Shown: positions 51,201 to 59,353, counted from the first letter of the stretch. The stretch: 64,000 nucleotides of DNA from Actinomyces gerencseriae DSM 6844 (GCF_000429265.1 NZ_AUBN01000009.1:186001-250000), one strand, 5' to 3'. Translations and numbers: made by a program. Notes: generated by a model from the letters alone, not told the origin.

Positions 51201-51855
51201 CGTCTACGAGGGGCACCACGACTTGGCGACCACCCTGGACGAGCGCGTATCCGCGCTCTACGACGCCGTGCGCACGCACCTGGATCGTCGCGACATGAGC
51301 GAGCTGCGCCGCGCGCTCGTGGCCGATGCCGAGGCCTGGGAGACCGAGTACGGGGTGGGCCGGGACGTCACGGGGCTGGCCTGCGAGCGCAATGTGCTGC
51401 GCTATCGGCCCACGCCCGTGGTCGTGCGGGCCGCCGGCGGTACTCATCCCGCCGACCTGGTGCGTGTCGTGGCGGCGGGAGTGCGCACGGGGGCCTACGT
51501 GAGCCTGTCCGTGGCCGACGAGCCCCCGGTCGAGCTGGCGGGCGCGCTGGCTGGAGCCGGTGTCGATGTGGACGTCGAGGCGCCGGGCGTGTGGAGCGCG
51601 AGGCTGGCGGACCTGGCGGCGGCCGAGGTGCTCGGACTGCGCGTGCGCATCCTGGGGCCGCGGGAGGAGACCGCCGACACCCGATGGCGCGAGGCGAGCC
51701 GCCTGACGAAGGGCAGCCCCGACGTCGCCCTGTACACGGGGCCGGTGACGACCTGCCCGCACACCGAGATGCTGCCCTTCCTGCACGAGCAGGCGGTGGC
51801 CATCACCAACCACCGTTTCGGCACCCCCCTCGACCTGGCCGCCGGGCTGCTGTGA
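48289..51855 (+). CDS. putA: Bifunctional proline dehydrogenase / L-glutamate gamma-semialdehyde dehydrogenase
   Basis: An 1188-residue PutA that oxidises proline to glutamate. The proline dehydrogenase half (about 80-450) has RLNVNLLGEAVLGDKEA, YVSVKVSAV, FINLDMEDYKDLDLT and GIVLQAYLPDS. The aldehyde dehydrogenase half (about 500-1000) has VVASPWNFPLAIPTGG, LLGETSGKNA with Glu738, and AGQKCSAGS with the nucleophile Cys772. No N-terminal DNA-binding domain is present, so it is not the autoregulatory form. A C-terminal extension of about 180 residues follows. The ATG follows AGGAG at a proper distance. Confidence 0.93.
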   Translation: MSTTVDHPLPDDTGRRCPEELWDLGGKATARALRWADESASQPVPRSARLLARILSDPEGLGFTTRFVDNVVRPADLDVASRALARLSAERTDFLPRSLGAAMGLGSRAARLAPHAVTTMARRVFREIVGDLVVDATDRSLGPALARLRAGGDRLNVNLLGEAVLGDKEASRRLAEVSRLVTREDVDYVSVKVSAVTGPHNPWGFDEVVAHGVEVLSPLYRLARDHGTFINLDMEDYKDLDLTIAVFTAILDQEDLAAYEAGIVLQAYLPDSPAAMERLQAWAAARADAGGARIKVRVVKGANLSMERVDAALHGWEPATWPTKRATDTNYKRLLALAMSPERTRAVRLGVAGQNLFDIAFAHELRMARGVVDDVEFEMLAGMAPGLQEVVRRDIGHLLLYVPVVDPAEFDVAISYLVRRLEENAAPENFMSGVFDLAADETVLAREENRFLESLADLDPDAPAPAPNRIQNRFAEREAGPPDATASAERARRPFASTPDSDPSLAANRRWARDIAAAVPTSVRGIAQVEASAVRMVGAEGVDAVVNAAAAAAATWRRRDPVERAAALNRVGDILAARRGELIEVAASETGKTIDQSDPEVSEAIDFCRHYAETSLRLHDPAHMAGARFVPVDLTVVASPWNFPLAIPTGGVAAALAAGSAVILKPAPPAKRCAAELVRAFHDAGLPEDLVVLAPLDDGEVSRHLVTHERVDRVLLTGSYDTARLFRSWKPDMRLLGETSGKNAVIVTPSADPDLAVRDVVASAFAHAGQKCSAGSLLILVGSAGDSERIARQLVDATASLRVRGPEHLDSQLGPVVVPDDEKALRGLTVLGAGEHWVLTPRDLGDGLWRPGIRVGVVPGSEFHLTEYFAPVLGVMRVGTLQEAIDAVNAVDYGLTSGLHTLDAEELAIWLEAVEAGNLYVNRGITGAIVRRQPFGGWKRSAIGSTTKAGGPSYLLGLGEVVPAADRDHEAVYEGHHDLATTLDERVSALYDAVRTHLDRRDMSELRRALVADAEAWETEYGVGRDVTGLACERNVLRYRPTPVVVRAAGGTHPADLVRVVAAGVRTGAYVSLSVADEPPVELAGALAGAGVDVDVEAPGVWSARLADLAAAEVLGLRVRILGPREETADTRWREASRLTKGSPDVALYTGPVTTCPHTEMLPFLHEQAVAITNHRFGTPLDLAAGLL

Positions 51856-52124
51856 GCGGCCGGCGAGGGGGCTCCGCCGATCTCCCATGAGGGGTCGCAC
51901 ATCGGCGCCCCGGGGCGGGCGCCCCGACCAGTACGTGGACGGCGTCAGCCGGATCGCCTGGATCCGGTGGGGGAGCCCGTCCGCGGGAGGGAGGAGGCCC
52001 CCGTCCCGATGAGGACGAGGGAATAACCGCATCATGGTGCTCTTCCTCGTCATGACGGGAGGACATGCCATGCGCGAGTGGCTCGGCGGCTGTCTCACAC
52101 TGCGGTCCCACGCGGCCGCGTCAC
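51856..52124. other. putA-leuA gap, upstream part
   Basis: About 270 bp with GC-rich self-complementary runs (for example GGCGCCCCGGGGCGGGCGCC near 51902-51922, a possible putA terminator). A 38-codon frame starts at the ATG at 52034 (internal ATGs at 52052 and 52070, the last behind GGGAGG) and ends at 52150 inside the leu promoter. It has no recognised motif and may be spurious. Confidence 0.35.
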
Positions 52125-52153
52125 CTGACGACGGATCGTCATCGGAGTAGGGT
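52125..52153 (+). promoter_or_regulatory. Promoter of the leuL-leuA transcript (CTGACG-N17-TAGGGT)
   Basis: The -35 CTGACG (52125-52130) and the -10 TAGGGT (52148-52153) have ideal 17-bp spacing. The leader-peptide GTG at 52161 begins 7 nt after the -10, so the leader peptide would be translated from a leaderless mRNA. Confidence 0.7.
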
Positions 52154-52160
52154 CGGGCCC

Positions 52161-52235
52161 GTGCGAGCGACTCCACGGCCTCAGGTCTGGCACCAGGCGA
52201 GCCTCCTGCTTAGTCGCCGCGGCGGGGCCCGATAG
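52161..52235 (+). CDS. leuL: Leucine leader peptide (attenuation peptide)
   Basis: A 24-codon ORF beginning with GTG right after the promoter. Codons 15-17 are CTC-CTG-CTT, three consecutive leucines (ASLLLSRRGG), and CTT is rare in this genome. A strong stem (52216-52255) begins immediately after the Leu codons and includes the last codons and the TAG. This is the arrangement of actinobacterial leuA leaders, in which ribosome stalling at Leu codons under leucine shortage changes RNA folding and raises leuA expression. No homology search was possible; the call rests on position, codons and structure. Confidence 0.75.
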   Translation: MRATPRPQVWHQASLLLSRRGGAR

Positions 52236-52303
52236 GCCGGCACCCCGACCGCGGCTCATTCGTGTTGCCAGCCGACGGGAGTCGCGTCCATCCTGCGGCT
52301 CCC
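52216..52303 (+). promoter_or_regulatory. leuA attenuator stem-loops
   Basis: Stem A: GCCGCGG (52216-52222) with CCGCGGC (52249-52255), extended by CGGGG (52223-52227) with CCCCG (52243-52247) and one bulged A. Stem B: GGGAGTCGC (52277-52285) with GCGGCTCCC (52295-52303), one G-U pair and a 9-nt loop. Neither has a U-tract, so control may not use a classic terminator. The ribosome-binding site GAGGAG follows at about 52321. Confidence 0.55.
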
Positions 52304-52334
52304 GAGCAGAGCGCTCATCCCGAGGAGAAGAACC

Positions 52335-54113
52335 ATGCGCACCGCTCGTCCCGCCCCCCAGCAGCCCTCCGGAATGCCCTTCGGCAAGTACGTCCCCTTC
52401 CTCGACACGGTCGATACCGACCTGCCCGATCGCACCTGGCCCACCAGGCGCATCACCCGCGCCCCCCGCTGGCTGAGCACGGACCTGCGCGACGGCAACC
52501 AGAGCCTCATCGAGCCCATGGATCCGGTCGCCAAGCGCGCGATCTTCGATCTGCTGGTGCGCATGGGCTTCAAGGAGATCGAGGTCGGCTTCCCCGCCGC
52601 CTCCCAGACCGACTACGACTTCGTTCGCTCGCTGGTGGACGATGACGCCATCCCCGATGACGTCACCATCTCGGTGCTCACCCAGTCGCGCGGCGACCTC
52701 ATCGATCGCACGCTGGACGCCTGCGTCGGCATGCCGCGCGCCACCGTCCATCTCTACAACGCCCTGTCCCCGCTGTTCCGCGAGATCGTCTTCCGCATGG
52801 GCCGCGACGACATCCGCGAGCTCGCCGTCGACGGCACCCGCCAGGTCATCGCGCGGGCCGAGAAGGTCCTCGACGACGACACGCTCTTCGGCTTCGAGTA
52901 CTCCCCGGAGATCTTCGTCGACACCGAGCGGGAGTACTCCCTGGAGGTCTGCGAGGCCGTCATGGGCGTGTGGCAGCCCGAGGACGACCGGGAGATCATC
53001 CTCAACCTGCCGGCCACCGTCGAGCGCGCCACGCCCAACGTCTACGCCGACCAGATCGAGTGGATGAGCCGCAACCTCTCCCACCGCGAGAGCGTGTGCC
53101 TGTCCCTGCACAACCACAACGACCGCGGCTCGGGCGTGGCCGCCGCCGAGCTCGGACTGCTGGCCGGCGCCGACCGCGTCGAGGGCTGCCTGTTCGGCCA
53201 CGGCGAGCGCACCGGCAATGTCGACCTGATCACCCTGGCCCTCAATCTCTTCAGCCAGGGCGTGGACCCCATGCTCGACATCACCGACATCGACGAGATC
53301 CGTCGCACGGTCGAGCACTCCACCCGGATGAACGTGCCGCCCCGCACCCCCTACGTCGGCGAGCTCGTCTACACCTCCTTCTCGGGCTCCCACCAGGACG
53401 CCATCAAGAAGGGATTCATCTCCCGGGCCGAGCAGGTGAGGGCCAGGAGGGCCGAGGGCCTGGACGCGGAGGCCGCCGAGGGCGCGGTCGCCTGGACCAT
53501 GCCCTACCTGCCCATCGACCCCCACGACGTGGGCCGTTCCTACGAGGCGGTCGTGCGCGTCAACTCCCAGTCCGGCAAGGGGGGCGTCGCCTACCTGCTC
53601 AAGCACGCCCACAACCTCGACCTGCCGCGTCGCCTCCAGATCGAGTTCTCCCGCATCATCCAGCGCCACGCCGACGCCCACGGCGGGGAGGTGGACGCCC
53701 GGAGCATGTGGTCCATCTTCGCCGACGAGTACCTGCCGGCGGCCGCCGCGCCCGACGCCGGCCTGCCGGCCTGGGGGCGTTTCGCGCTCAAGGGCGCCAC
53801 GCTGACGGCGACCGGCGAGGGCGAGGCGATCCTGACCGTGACGATCGCCGACGGGGCGGAGCGCAGGCTTCTGACCGCCTCCGGCAACGGCCCTCTCGAC
53901 GCCTTCGTCGCGGCCCTGGAGCAGACCGGTGTGCGCGTGCGCATCCTCGACTACGCGGAGCACGCGCTCAGCGAGGGGCGCGACGCGAGGGCCGCCTCCT
54001 ACGTCGAGTGCGAGGTGAACGGGCAGGTCCTGTGGGGCGTGGGCATCGACCCGTCGATCACCACCTCCTCCTTCAAGGCCGTCATCTCCGCGGTCAACCG
54101 CGCACTGCGCTGA
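52335..54113 (+). CDS. leuA: 2-isopropylmalate synthase
   Basis: A 592-residue LeuA of the long actinobacterial type. It condenses 2-oxoisovalerate with acetyl-CoA in the first step of leucine synthesis and is normally feedback-inhibited by leucine. The catalytic TIM barrel begins with STDLRDGNQSLIEPM and contains GFKEIEVGFPAASQTD, SLHNHNDRGSGVAAAELGL (metal-binding His) and LFGHGERTGNVD. The C-terminal regulatory domain (about 455-585) is present. An ATG behind GAGGAG starts MRTARPAPQQ. Expression is probably set by the leuL leader. Confidence 0.95.
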   Translation: MRTARPAPQQPSGMPFGKYVPFLDTVDTDLPDRTWPTRRITRAPRWLSTDLRDGNQSLIEPMDPVAKRAIFDLLVRMGFKEIEVGFPAASQTDYDFVRSLVDDDAIPDDVTISVLTQSRGDLIDRTLDACVGMPRATVHLYNALSPLFREIVFRMGRDDIRELAVDGTRQVIARAEKVLDDDTLFGFEYSPEIFVDTEREYSLEVCEAVMGVWQPEDDREIILNLPATVERATPNVYADQIEWMSRNLSHRESVCLSLHNHNDRGSGVAAAELGLLAGADRVEGCLFGHGERTGNVDLITLALNLFSQGVDPMLDITDIDEIRRTVEHSTRMNVPPRTPYVGELVYTSFSGSHQDAIKKGFISRAEQVRARRAEGLDAEAAEGAVAWTMPYLPIDPHDVGRSYEAVVRVNSQSGKGGVAYLLKHAHNLDLPRRLQIEFSRIIQRHADAHGGEVDARSMWSIFADEYLPAAAAPDAGLPAWGRFALKGATLTATGEGEAILTVTIADGAERRLLTASGNGPLDAFVAALEQTGVRVRILDYAEHALSEGRDARAASYVECEVNGQVLWGVGIDPSITTSSFKAVISAVNRALR

Positions 54114-54179
54114 CGGGCGCTGCCTGATAGGCATGTGGCAGGCACTGGCAGGCGTGATCGAGATGCGGGACGGGACGTG

Positions 54180-54929
54180 ATGGCGAGCAGGCTCTACCGC
54201 GACGAGGCCGTCGTCCTGCGCACCTACAGGCTGGGGGAGGCCGACCGCATCATCGTCATGCTCACCCGCTCCAACGGACAGGTGCGCGCTGTCGCCAAGG
54301 GAGTGCGGCGCACGACCTCGCGCTTCGGCGCGCGCCTGGAGCCCTTCTCCATGGTCGACGTCCAGCTGCACCGCGGGCGCAGCCTGGACGTGGTCGCCCA
54401 GGTCGAGACTCTCCATCCCTTCGCGCGCGCCATCGCGGGCGACTACGCCGTGTTCACCTGCGCCTCCACCATGGTCGAGACGGCGGAGCGGCTCACGCAG
54501 GACGACGGCGACCTGGGCACCTCCGACTCCCCCCAGCAGTACCTCCTGCTCTACGGGGCCCTGTCCGCCCTCGCCCGCCGGCGCCATGCGTCGGGGCTCG
54601 TGCTGGACTCCTACCTCCTGCGCGCCCTGGCGCTGGCCGGGTGGGCGCCGTCGTGCTACGACTGCGCCCGCTGCGGCGCGCCCGGGCCGCACGCGGCCTT
54701 TCACATCCAGGCGGGCGGGGCGGTGTGCGCCGTCTGCCGGCCCGGGGGCGCCGTCGACGTCCCCTCCGGGGCCATGGTGCTCCTCGGCGCCCTGCTGAGC
54801 GGCGACTGGCCTGTGGCCGATGCCGCTGTCGAACGGGAGCGCGCCCAGACCTCCGGGATCGTGTCGGCATACGTGACCTGGCATCTGGAGCGCCGTCTGC
54901 GCTCCCTCTCCTTCGTCGAAAGGGCCTGA
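54180..54929 (+). CDS. recO: DNA repair protein RecO
   Basis: A 249-residue RecO that works with RecR to load RecA on gapped DNA. The N-terminal OB fold has [24 protein letters not shown] (in two halves), [20 protein letters not shown] and [19 protein letters not shown] zinc site CYDCARCGA...CAVCRPGG follows near residues 160-185. The ATG at 54180 is chosen because [16 protein letters not shown] matches family N-termini. The stop is 1 nt before the uppS start, so the two are coupled. Confidence 0.92.
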   Translation: MASRLYRDEAVVLRTYRLGEADRIIVMLTRSNGQVRAVAKGVRRTTSRFGARLEPFSMVDVQLHRGRSLDVVAQVETLHPFARAIAGDYAVFTCASTMVETAERLTQDDGDLGTSDSPQQYLLLYGALSALARRRHASGLVLDSYLLRALALAGWAPSCYDCARCGAPGPHAAFHIQAGGAVCAVCRPGGAVDVPSGAMVLLGALLSGDWPVADAAVERERAQTSGIVSAYVTWHLERRLRSLSFVERA

Positions 54930-54930
54930 T

Positions 54931-55746
54931 GTGACCGATCAGCTCCCCGCCGCCCCGGACGGCTCCCTCGCCGACGGCCGCGTCGCCCTGCACCGGCCGG
55001 GCCTCACTCCGCCGGACCTGCCGGCCCAGCTGATCCCCGCTCATGTCGCCTGCGTCATGGACGGCAATGGCCGCTGGGCCAATGCCCGCGGACTGGCCCG
55101 CACCGAGGGGCACCGCGTGGGGGAGGCGACCATGATGGACGTCATCGCCGGAGCGGTCGAGATCGGGATCAAGGAGCTGAGCGTCTACGCCTTCTCCACC
55201 GAGAACTGGCGGCGCTCTCCGGCCGAGGTCCGCTTCCTCATGGGATTCACCCGTCAGGTGCTGCGCGCCCAGACCGACGATCTGCTCGAGTGGGGCGTGC
55301 GCGTCAACTGGGTCGGGCGCGAGCCGCGCCTGTGGAAGTCGGTTCTGTCGGAGGTGCGCCGCTCCGAACGGATCACCGCGGGCAACGAGACCCTCGTGCT
55401 CAACATGTGTCTGAACTACGGGGGGAGGGCCGAGATCGCCGATGCCGCTCGCGCCGTCGCCGAGGAGGTGGCGGCCGGCCGTCTCAAGGCCTCCGCTGTC
55501 GGCGAGCGGACCATCCGGCGCTATCTCTACTCGCCCGCCATGCGCGACGTCGACCTGCTGATCCGCACCGGTGGGGAGCAGCGCACGAGCAACTTCCTCA
55601 TGTGGGAGTCGGCCTACGCCGAGCTGTACTTCTCCGCCCTGCCCTGGCCGGAGTTCGATCGCACGCAGTTATGGCGCGCGTGCCGGGCCTACGCCGATCG
55701 GGATCGCCGCTTCGGCGGCGCCGTCGACCACGTCGCGCGCGACTGA
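54931..55746 (+). CDS. uppS: Isoprenyl transferase (undecaprenyl/Z-polyprenyl diphosphate synthase)
   Basis: A 271-residue cis-prenyltransferase that makes the polyprenyl phosphate lipid carrier for cell-wall synthesis. HVACVMDGNGRWANARGL carries the catalytic Asp. RTEGHRVGEA, LSVYAFSTENWRRSPAEV and LLIRTGGEQRTSNFLMWESAYAELYF (read in parts) are family signatures. The first 35 residues are a Pro/Ala-rich extension. It starts with GTG 1 nt after recO and converges on the Zur gene. Confidence 0.94.
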   Translation: MTDQLPAAPDGSLADGRVALHRPGLTPPDLPAQLIPAHVACVMDGNGRWANARGLARTEGHRVGEATMMDVIAGAVEIGIKELSVYAFSTENWRRSPAEVRFLMGFTRQVLRAQTDDLLEWGVRVNWVGREPRLWKSVLSEVRRSERITAGNETLVLNMCLNYGGRAEIADAARAVAEEVAAGRLKASAVGERTIRRYLYSPAMRDVDLLIRTGGEQRTSNFLMWESAYAELYFSALPWPEFDRTQLWRACRAYADRDRRFGGAVDHVARD

Positions 55747-55779
55747 CTCGCGGGTCCGCGGCACCGGCCGGCGTCGCGG

Positions 55780-56244
55780 TCAGCCCCTCCGCTCGTCCTG
55801 CGGACCCCGCTCGGCGTCGGTCCTGCTGGAGCACTGCGAGCACAGCCCGAAGAACTCCGCCGTGTGCTCCATCTGGGTGAATCCGTGTGTGGCGGAGACG
55901 GATGCGATCCAGGCCTCCAGCTCGCCCCCGCTGACCTCGACCGTGTGCCCGCAGGAGCGGCACACGATGTGGTGGTGGTGCTCGGGCCTATGGCAGCAGC
56001 GGTAGAGCGTCTCCCCCTCCGCGTTGCGCACCTGGTCGACCTCACCGGCCTCGGCCATGGCGGTCAGGTTCCGGTAGACCGTGGCCAGACCCACTTTGGT
56101 GCCCTCGGCCTCCAGCGCGGCATGGATCTGCTGGGCGGAGCGGAACTCCTCCGTGCGCTGGAGGATGTCGGTCACCGCGGCGCGCTGCCAGGTCGCCCGG
56201 GGGCGCGTCGAGGTGGATCCTGCGGTGCTGCGAGTCATTGTCAT
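55780..56244 (-). CDS. zur: Fur-family regulator, probably Zur (zinc uptake repressor)
   Basis: A 154-residue Fur-family protein. The winged helix (QRAAVTDILQRTEEFRSAQQIH, GLATVYRNLTAMAEAGEVDQV) is followed by the metal region CCHRPEHHHHIVCRSCGHTVEV and a C-terminal CSQC pair, giving a structural CxxC...CxxC zinc site and a sensory His cluster. Its position as last gene of the znuC-znuB operon, and the Zur-type box at znuA, point to zinc rather than iron. The ATG at 56244 overlaps the znuB stop (ATGA). Confidence 0.88.
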   Translation of the reverse strand: MTMTRSTAGSTSTRPRATWQRAAVTDILQRTEEFRSAQQIHAALEAEGTKVGLATVYRNLTAMAEAGEVDQVRNAEGETLYRCCHRPEHHHHIVCRSCGHTVEVSGGELEAWIASVSATHGFTQMEHTAEFFGLCSQCSSRTDAERGPQDERRG

Positions 56245-57224
56245 GGCTGTGTCTCCTGAGCCGGTGCCTCGATCGGCGGGGTGGTCTCTGCTCCAGTCGG
56301 TTCCTGTACCGCAGCGGGTGCGCCGTCCGGTCGGGGAGCACGACGCGTGCGAAGAGAGCGCGCCACCAGGCGGGCCAGGGCCGCCGCTACCGCGACGACA
56401 GCGTACAGGCCGACGAGGATCACGACGATCATGGCGCCCGAGGACACCGACACCACGTAGGTGATCAGCAGGCCCGTCACGCAGACGATGACGCCGATCC
56501 CCATTGACAGCCGCATTGTCACGACGAAGGAGCGGGACAGCAGCTGAGCGGTGGCGACCGGGACGATCATGACCGCGGAGACCAGCAGCGTTCCCACCAC
56601 CCGCATGGACACCGAGACGGTCAGGGCGGCGACCACGGCGATGATCACGTTGAGCGCGCCGGTGGGCAGGCCGATGGAGCGGGCGAACTCCTCGTCGTGG
56701 CACAGGGCGAACAGGGGGCCGCGCAGCCCGAGGCCCACCAGCAGGACGGCGGCCGCCAGGACGATGGTGAACCAGGCGTCGGATACGGAGACCGTGGCGA
56801 TCGACCCGAAGAGGTAGCTCGTGAGGTTGGTCGTCGTGCCGCCCGCGACCTTGATGAGAATGACGCCGCCGGCGATGCCGCCGTAGAACAGGATGGCCAG
56901 GGCGACGTCTCCGCGAGTCCGCCCGTAGGAGCGGATCACCTCGATGAGGACGGCGCCGACGACGCTGACGACGATCGCGCCGGGAACCGCCCAGGCGTCG
57001 TGCGGGGAGGCATTGGCCGCCGCGCCGGCGATCCATCCCAGGGCCACGCCGGTCAGCGCGATATGCCCGATGCCGTCGCCCAGGAGGGCGAGTCCGCGCT
57101 GGACGAGGTAGGTGCCGATGACGGGGGCCGACAGGCCCACGAGGACGGCGACGATGAGCGCGCGCTGCATGAGCGGGCTCGCGAGCATCTCGCTGTACGT
57201 GGTGACGAGACCGGTCATGAGCAT
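56241..57224 (-). CDS. znuB: Zinc/manganese ABC transporter permease (ZnuB-like)
   Basis: A 327-residue permease of the ABC-3 (ZnuB/MntB) family with about eight to nine spans. LVQRGLALLGDGIGHIALTGVALG and GTLLVSAVMIVPVATAQLL are family signatures. The C-terminal 40 residues are a soluble Pro-rich tail. The ATG at 57224 (MLMTGLV) overlaps the end of znuC by 10 nt; a start at 57242 is possible. It forms the membrane channel for the ZnuA/ZnuC system. Confidence 0.88.
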   Translation of the reverse strand: MLMTGLVTTYSEMLASPLMQRALIVAVLVGLSAPVIGTYLVQRGLALLGDGIGHIALTGVALGWIAGAAANASPHDAWAVPGAIVVSVVGAVLIEVIRSYGRTRGDVALAILFYGGIAGGVILIKVAGGTTTNLTSYLFGSIATVSVSDAWFTIVLAAAVLLVGLGLRGPLFALCHDEEFARSIGLPTGALNVIIAVVAALTVSVSMRVVGTLLVSAVMIVPVATAQLLSRSFVVTMRLSMGIGVIVCVTGLLITYVVSVSSGAMIVVILVGLYAVVAVAAALARLVARSLRTRRAPRPDGAPAAVQEPTGAETTPPIEAPAQETQP

Positions 57225-58093
57225 GGGCGCCCCCCGTGGCATGCGGCTCCCGGGGACGAGGGGGCGAGGTCGTGGGCGGGGCCGTCCGCGGAGATCCGGC
57301 CCTCCACCAGGACGACGGCGCGCTCGACGACGTCGCTCAGCTCTCCCATCTCGTGGAGCACGGTGATGAGCGTGAGGCCCCGATCGTGCAGGGAGGCGAG
57401 GATCTCGGCGAGGGCCTGCCGCGAGGCGCGGTCGATGCCGGCCAGCGGCTCATCGAGGATCAGCAGCTCCGGATCCCGAACGAGGGCGCGGGCGATGAGG
57501 ACGCGTTGGGCCTGGCCCCCGGAGAAGATCTGGACGTGGTCGCGGGCGCGGTGCGCTAGCCCGACGGCCTCCAGGGCCGCCATCGCCCTCGTGCGGGCGC
57601 GCCGGCCTCGGTCGGCGAAGGGGCGGCGCGGGTCGAGCAGGCCGGAGCGCACGACTTCGAGGGCGGTCGCGGGCACGCCCGATGCGGCTCCGACCCGCTG
57701 GGGCACGTAGCCGATTCGGCTCCAGGGCACGTGGGACCGGTGCCTGACGTCGTGGCCGAACAGGTGCACGCCGCCCGCGTCGACCGGGTGGAGTCCGAGG
57801 ATCGTCCTGACCAGGGTCGACTTGCCCGAGCCGTTCGCGCCCAGGAGCGCCATCGACTCGCCTCCGGACACGGTCAGGTCGATGCCGGAGAGGATGACGG
57901 CCGAGCCGAGCACGACCGACAGGTCGGTCACGACGACGGGCGGCACCGCATCGGAACCCGCCGGACCGGTGGGACCGAGGGCGGAGGCCCCGGGAGCTGC
58001 TGCGTCCGGGTGCCCGCACGACGTCGTCCGGGACCGCCCGGACGAGGTCGTGCGCTCGCGCCCGCGAGAGGCGGGGGAGAATGCGGACGTCAT
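57215..58093 (-). CDS. znuC: Zinc ABC transporter ATP-binding protein (ZnuC-like)
   Basis: A 292-residue ATPase. Walker A GANGSGKST, Q-loop IGYVPQRVG, signature FSGGQAQRVLIARAL, Walker B LLILDEPLAGID and H-loop VLHEMGEL are complete. The first 45 residues are a disordered Ser/Pro/Ala extension. It powers the ZnuB permease. Its ATG lies 28 nt downstream of the znuA stop, so znuA-znuC-znuB-zur is probably one Zur-controlled unit. Confidence 0.9.
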   Translation of the reverse strand: MTSAFSPASRGRERTTSSGRSRTTSCGHPDAAAPGASALGPTGPAGSDAVPPVVVTDLSVVLGSAVILSGIDLTVSGGESMALLGANGSGKSTLVRTILGLHPVDAGGVHLFGHDVRHRSHVPWSRIGYVPQRVGAASGVPATALEVVRSGLLDPRRPFADRGRRARTRAMAALEAVGLAHRARDHVQIFSGGQAQRVLIARALVRDPELLILDEPLAGIDRASRQALAEILASLHDRGLTLITVLHEMGELSDVVERAVVLVEGRISADGPAHDLAPSSPGAACHGGRPCS

Positions 58094-58121
58094 GCGCTGC
58101 TCGTCATCGCGAGGCGCCGCG

Positions 58122-59147
58122 TCACTGGCAGGCCAGCGCCGTGCGCAGCTCGTCGAGGTTCTTGGACATCGTGCCGGCGTAGTCGCTCTCCTCCGGAGCG
58201 GACTCGATCGGACTGAGGACGGCAGTGGTGGCGCCGGTCTCGCCGGCGACCGCCTCGGCGGTCTCCGGGGAGACGAGCTCCTCGGTGAAGATCGTGGTGG
58301 CGCCCGTGTCCTCGACGGCCTTCTTGGCGGCGGCGATCTCTGCGGCGCTCGGGCTGGACTCGGGGTCGATGCCCGAGATGGAGACCTGGGTCAGTCCGTA
58401 GCGATCGGCGAGGTAGCCGAAGGCGGAGTGGGAGGTGATGAAGGTCTTGCGCTCGCACTGGGCGAGGCCGCCCTTGTAGGAGGAGTCCAGTCCGTCGAGG
58501 GTGGAGGTGAGGGAGTCGAGGTTGGCCTTGTAGTCATCGGCGTGATCGGGGTCCGCGGCGGCCAGGGCCTCCTCGATGGCGGTGGCGGCGGACGTCATGC
58601 GGACCGGGTCGAGCCAGAAGTGGGGGTCGAGCGAGTCGGCGTCATGATCGTGGTCATGGGTCGCGTCATGGCTCCCGTCGGGATCCTCCGCGGCCTGCTC
58701 CTTCTCCGCGGACCCGGCCTCGTCATCGTCCGAGTGCTCCTCCTCGACGCCCTCGTGGTGCTTGAGATCGACCTTGTCGGCCAGATCGACCACCGTGGGG
58801 CCGCTGACCTGGGTGACCGCCTTGTCGAGCGAGGGCTGGAAGCCCGCGACGTAGGCGATGAGGGAGGCGTTGTTGAGGGAGTTGACGGTTTCGAGGGGGA
58901 TGTCGTAGTCGTGCGGCTCCTGGCCGGCGGGCGTGACGCTGGTGACGTTGACGTGGTCGCCGCCGATGGCCTCGGTGAGGTACTGGATCGGGTAGAAGGA
59001 CACCGCCACCGAGAGGGCGCCCTCGGCGCCTCCCGAGGCCTTGGAACCGGAGGAGTCCGAGGACAGGGCCGAGCAGGCGGTCAGGGACAGCCCCAGTGCG
59101 GCGGCTGCGGCGGCGGACAGGATGCGACGGACGACGGGAACGTTCAT
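58122..59147 (-). CDS. znuA: Zinc-binding lipoprotein (ZnuA/AdcA-like substrate-binding protein)
   Basis: A 341-residue lipoprotein. The signal peptide ends in a lipobox (LSLTAC, Cys at about residue 25). The cluster A-I fold has SVAVSFYPIQYLTEAIGGDHVNV, TPAGQEPHDYDIP (first His ligand), DPHFWLDPVRM, TSHSAFGYLADRYGL and IFTEELVSPETAEAV. A flexible acidic and His-rich loop (HHEGVEEEHSDDD, DATHDHDHDAD) at about 140-185 marks zinc specificity. The ATG at 59147 is preferred because the promoter -10 lies 7 nt before it and the signal peptide begins there. Confidence 0.93.
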   Translation of the reverse strand: MNVPVVRRILSAAAAAALGLSLTACSALSSDSSGSKASGGAEGALSVAVSFYPIQYLTEAIGGDHVNVTSVTPAGQEPHDYDIPLETVNSLNNASLIAYVAGFQPSLDKAVTQVSGPTVVDLADKVDLKHHEGVEEEHSDDDEAGSAEKEQAAEDPDGSHDATHDHDHDADSLDPHFWLDPVRMTSAATAIEEALAAADPDHADDYKANLDSLTSTLDGLDSSYKGGLAQCERKTFITSHSAFGYLADRYGLTQVSISGIDPESSPSAAEIAAAKKAVEDTGATTIFTEELVSPETAEAVAGETGATTAVLSPIESAPEESDYAGTMSKNLDELRTALACQ

Positions 59148-59154
59148 GGGCGCC

Positions 59155-59183
59155 ATTGTCGAAGTGATAACGATTATCGTCAA
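59155..59183 (-). promoter_or_regulatory. znuA promoter with Zur box in the -35/-10 spacer
   Basis: On the minus strand: -35 TTGACG (59178-59183), 17-bp spacer, -10 GACAAT (59155-59160), then 7 nt to the ATG. The spacer holds the inverted repeat CGATAATCGTTATCA (59165-59179), a 7-1-7 Zur-type site. Zur bound there would cover the whole promoter. The transcript would be leaderless. Confidence 0.8.
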
Positions 59184-59353
59184 ACCGCGCACGCATCGTG
59201 AGTTCCGATTGTGACGCGTCAGACGTCACGGCGCCCGCGGCCGACGCGACCACCGCTCGGCCGGGGAGCGGGCGGGCGTACCCGTAGGATGACCGTGTTC
59301 CTTCGTTCCCACCGACCAGGTGCGGACGTACGACGACACCAGGAGACACAACG

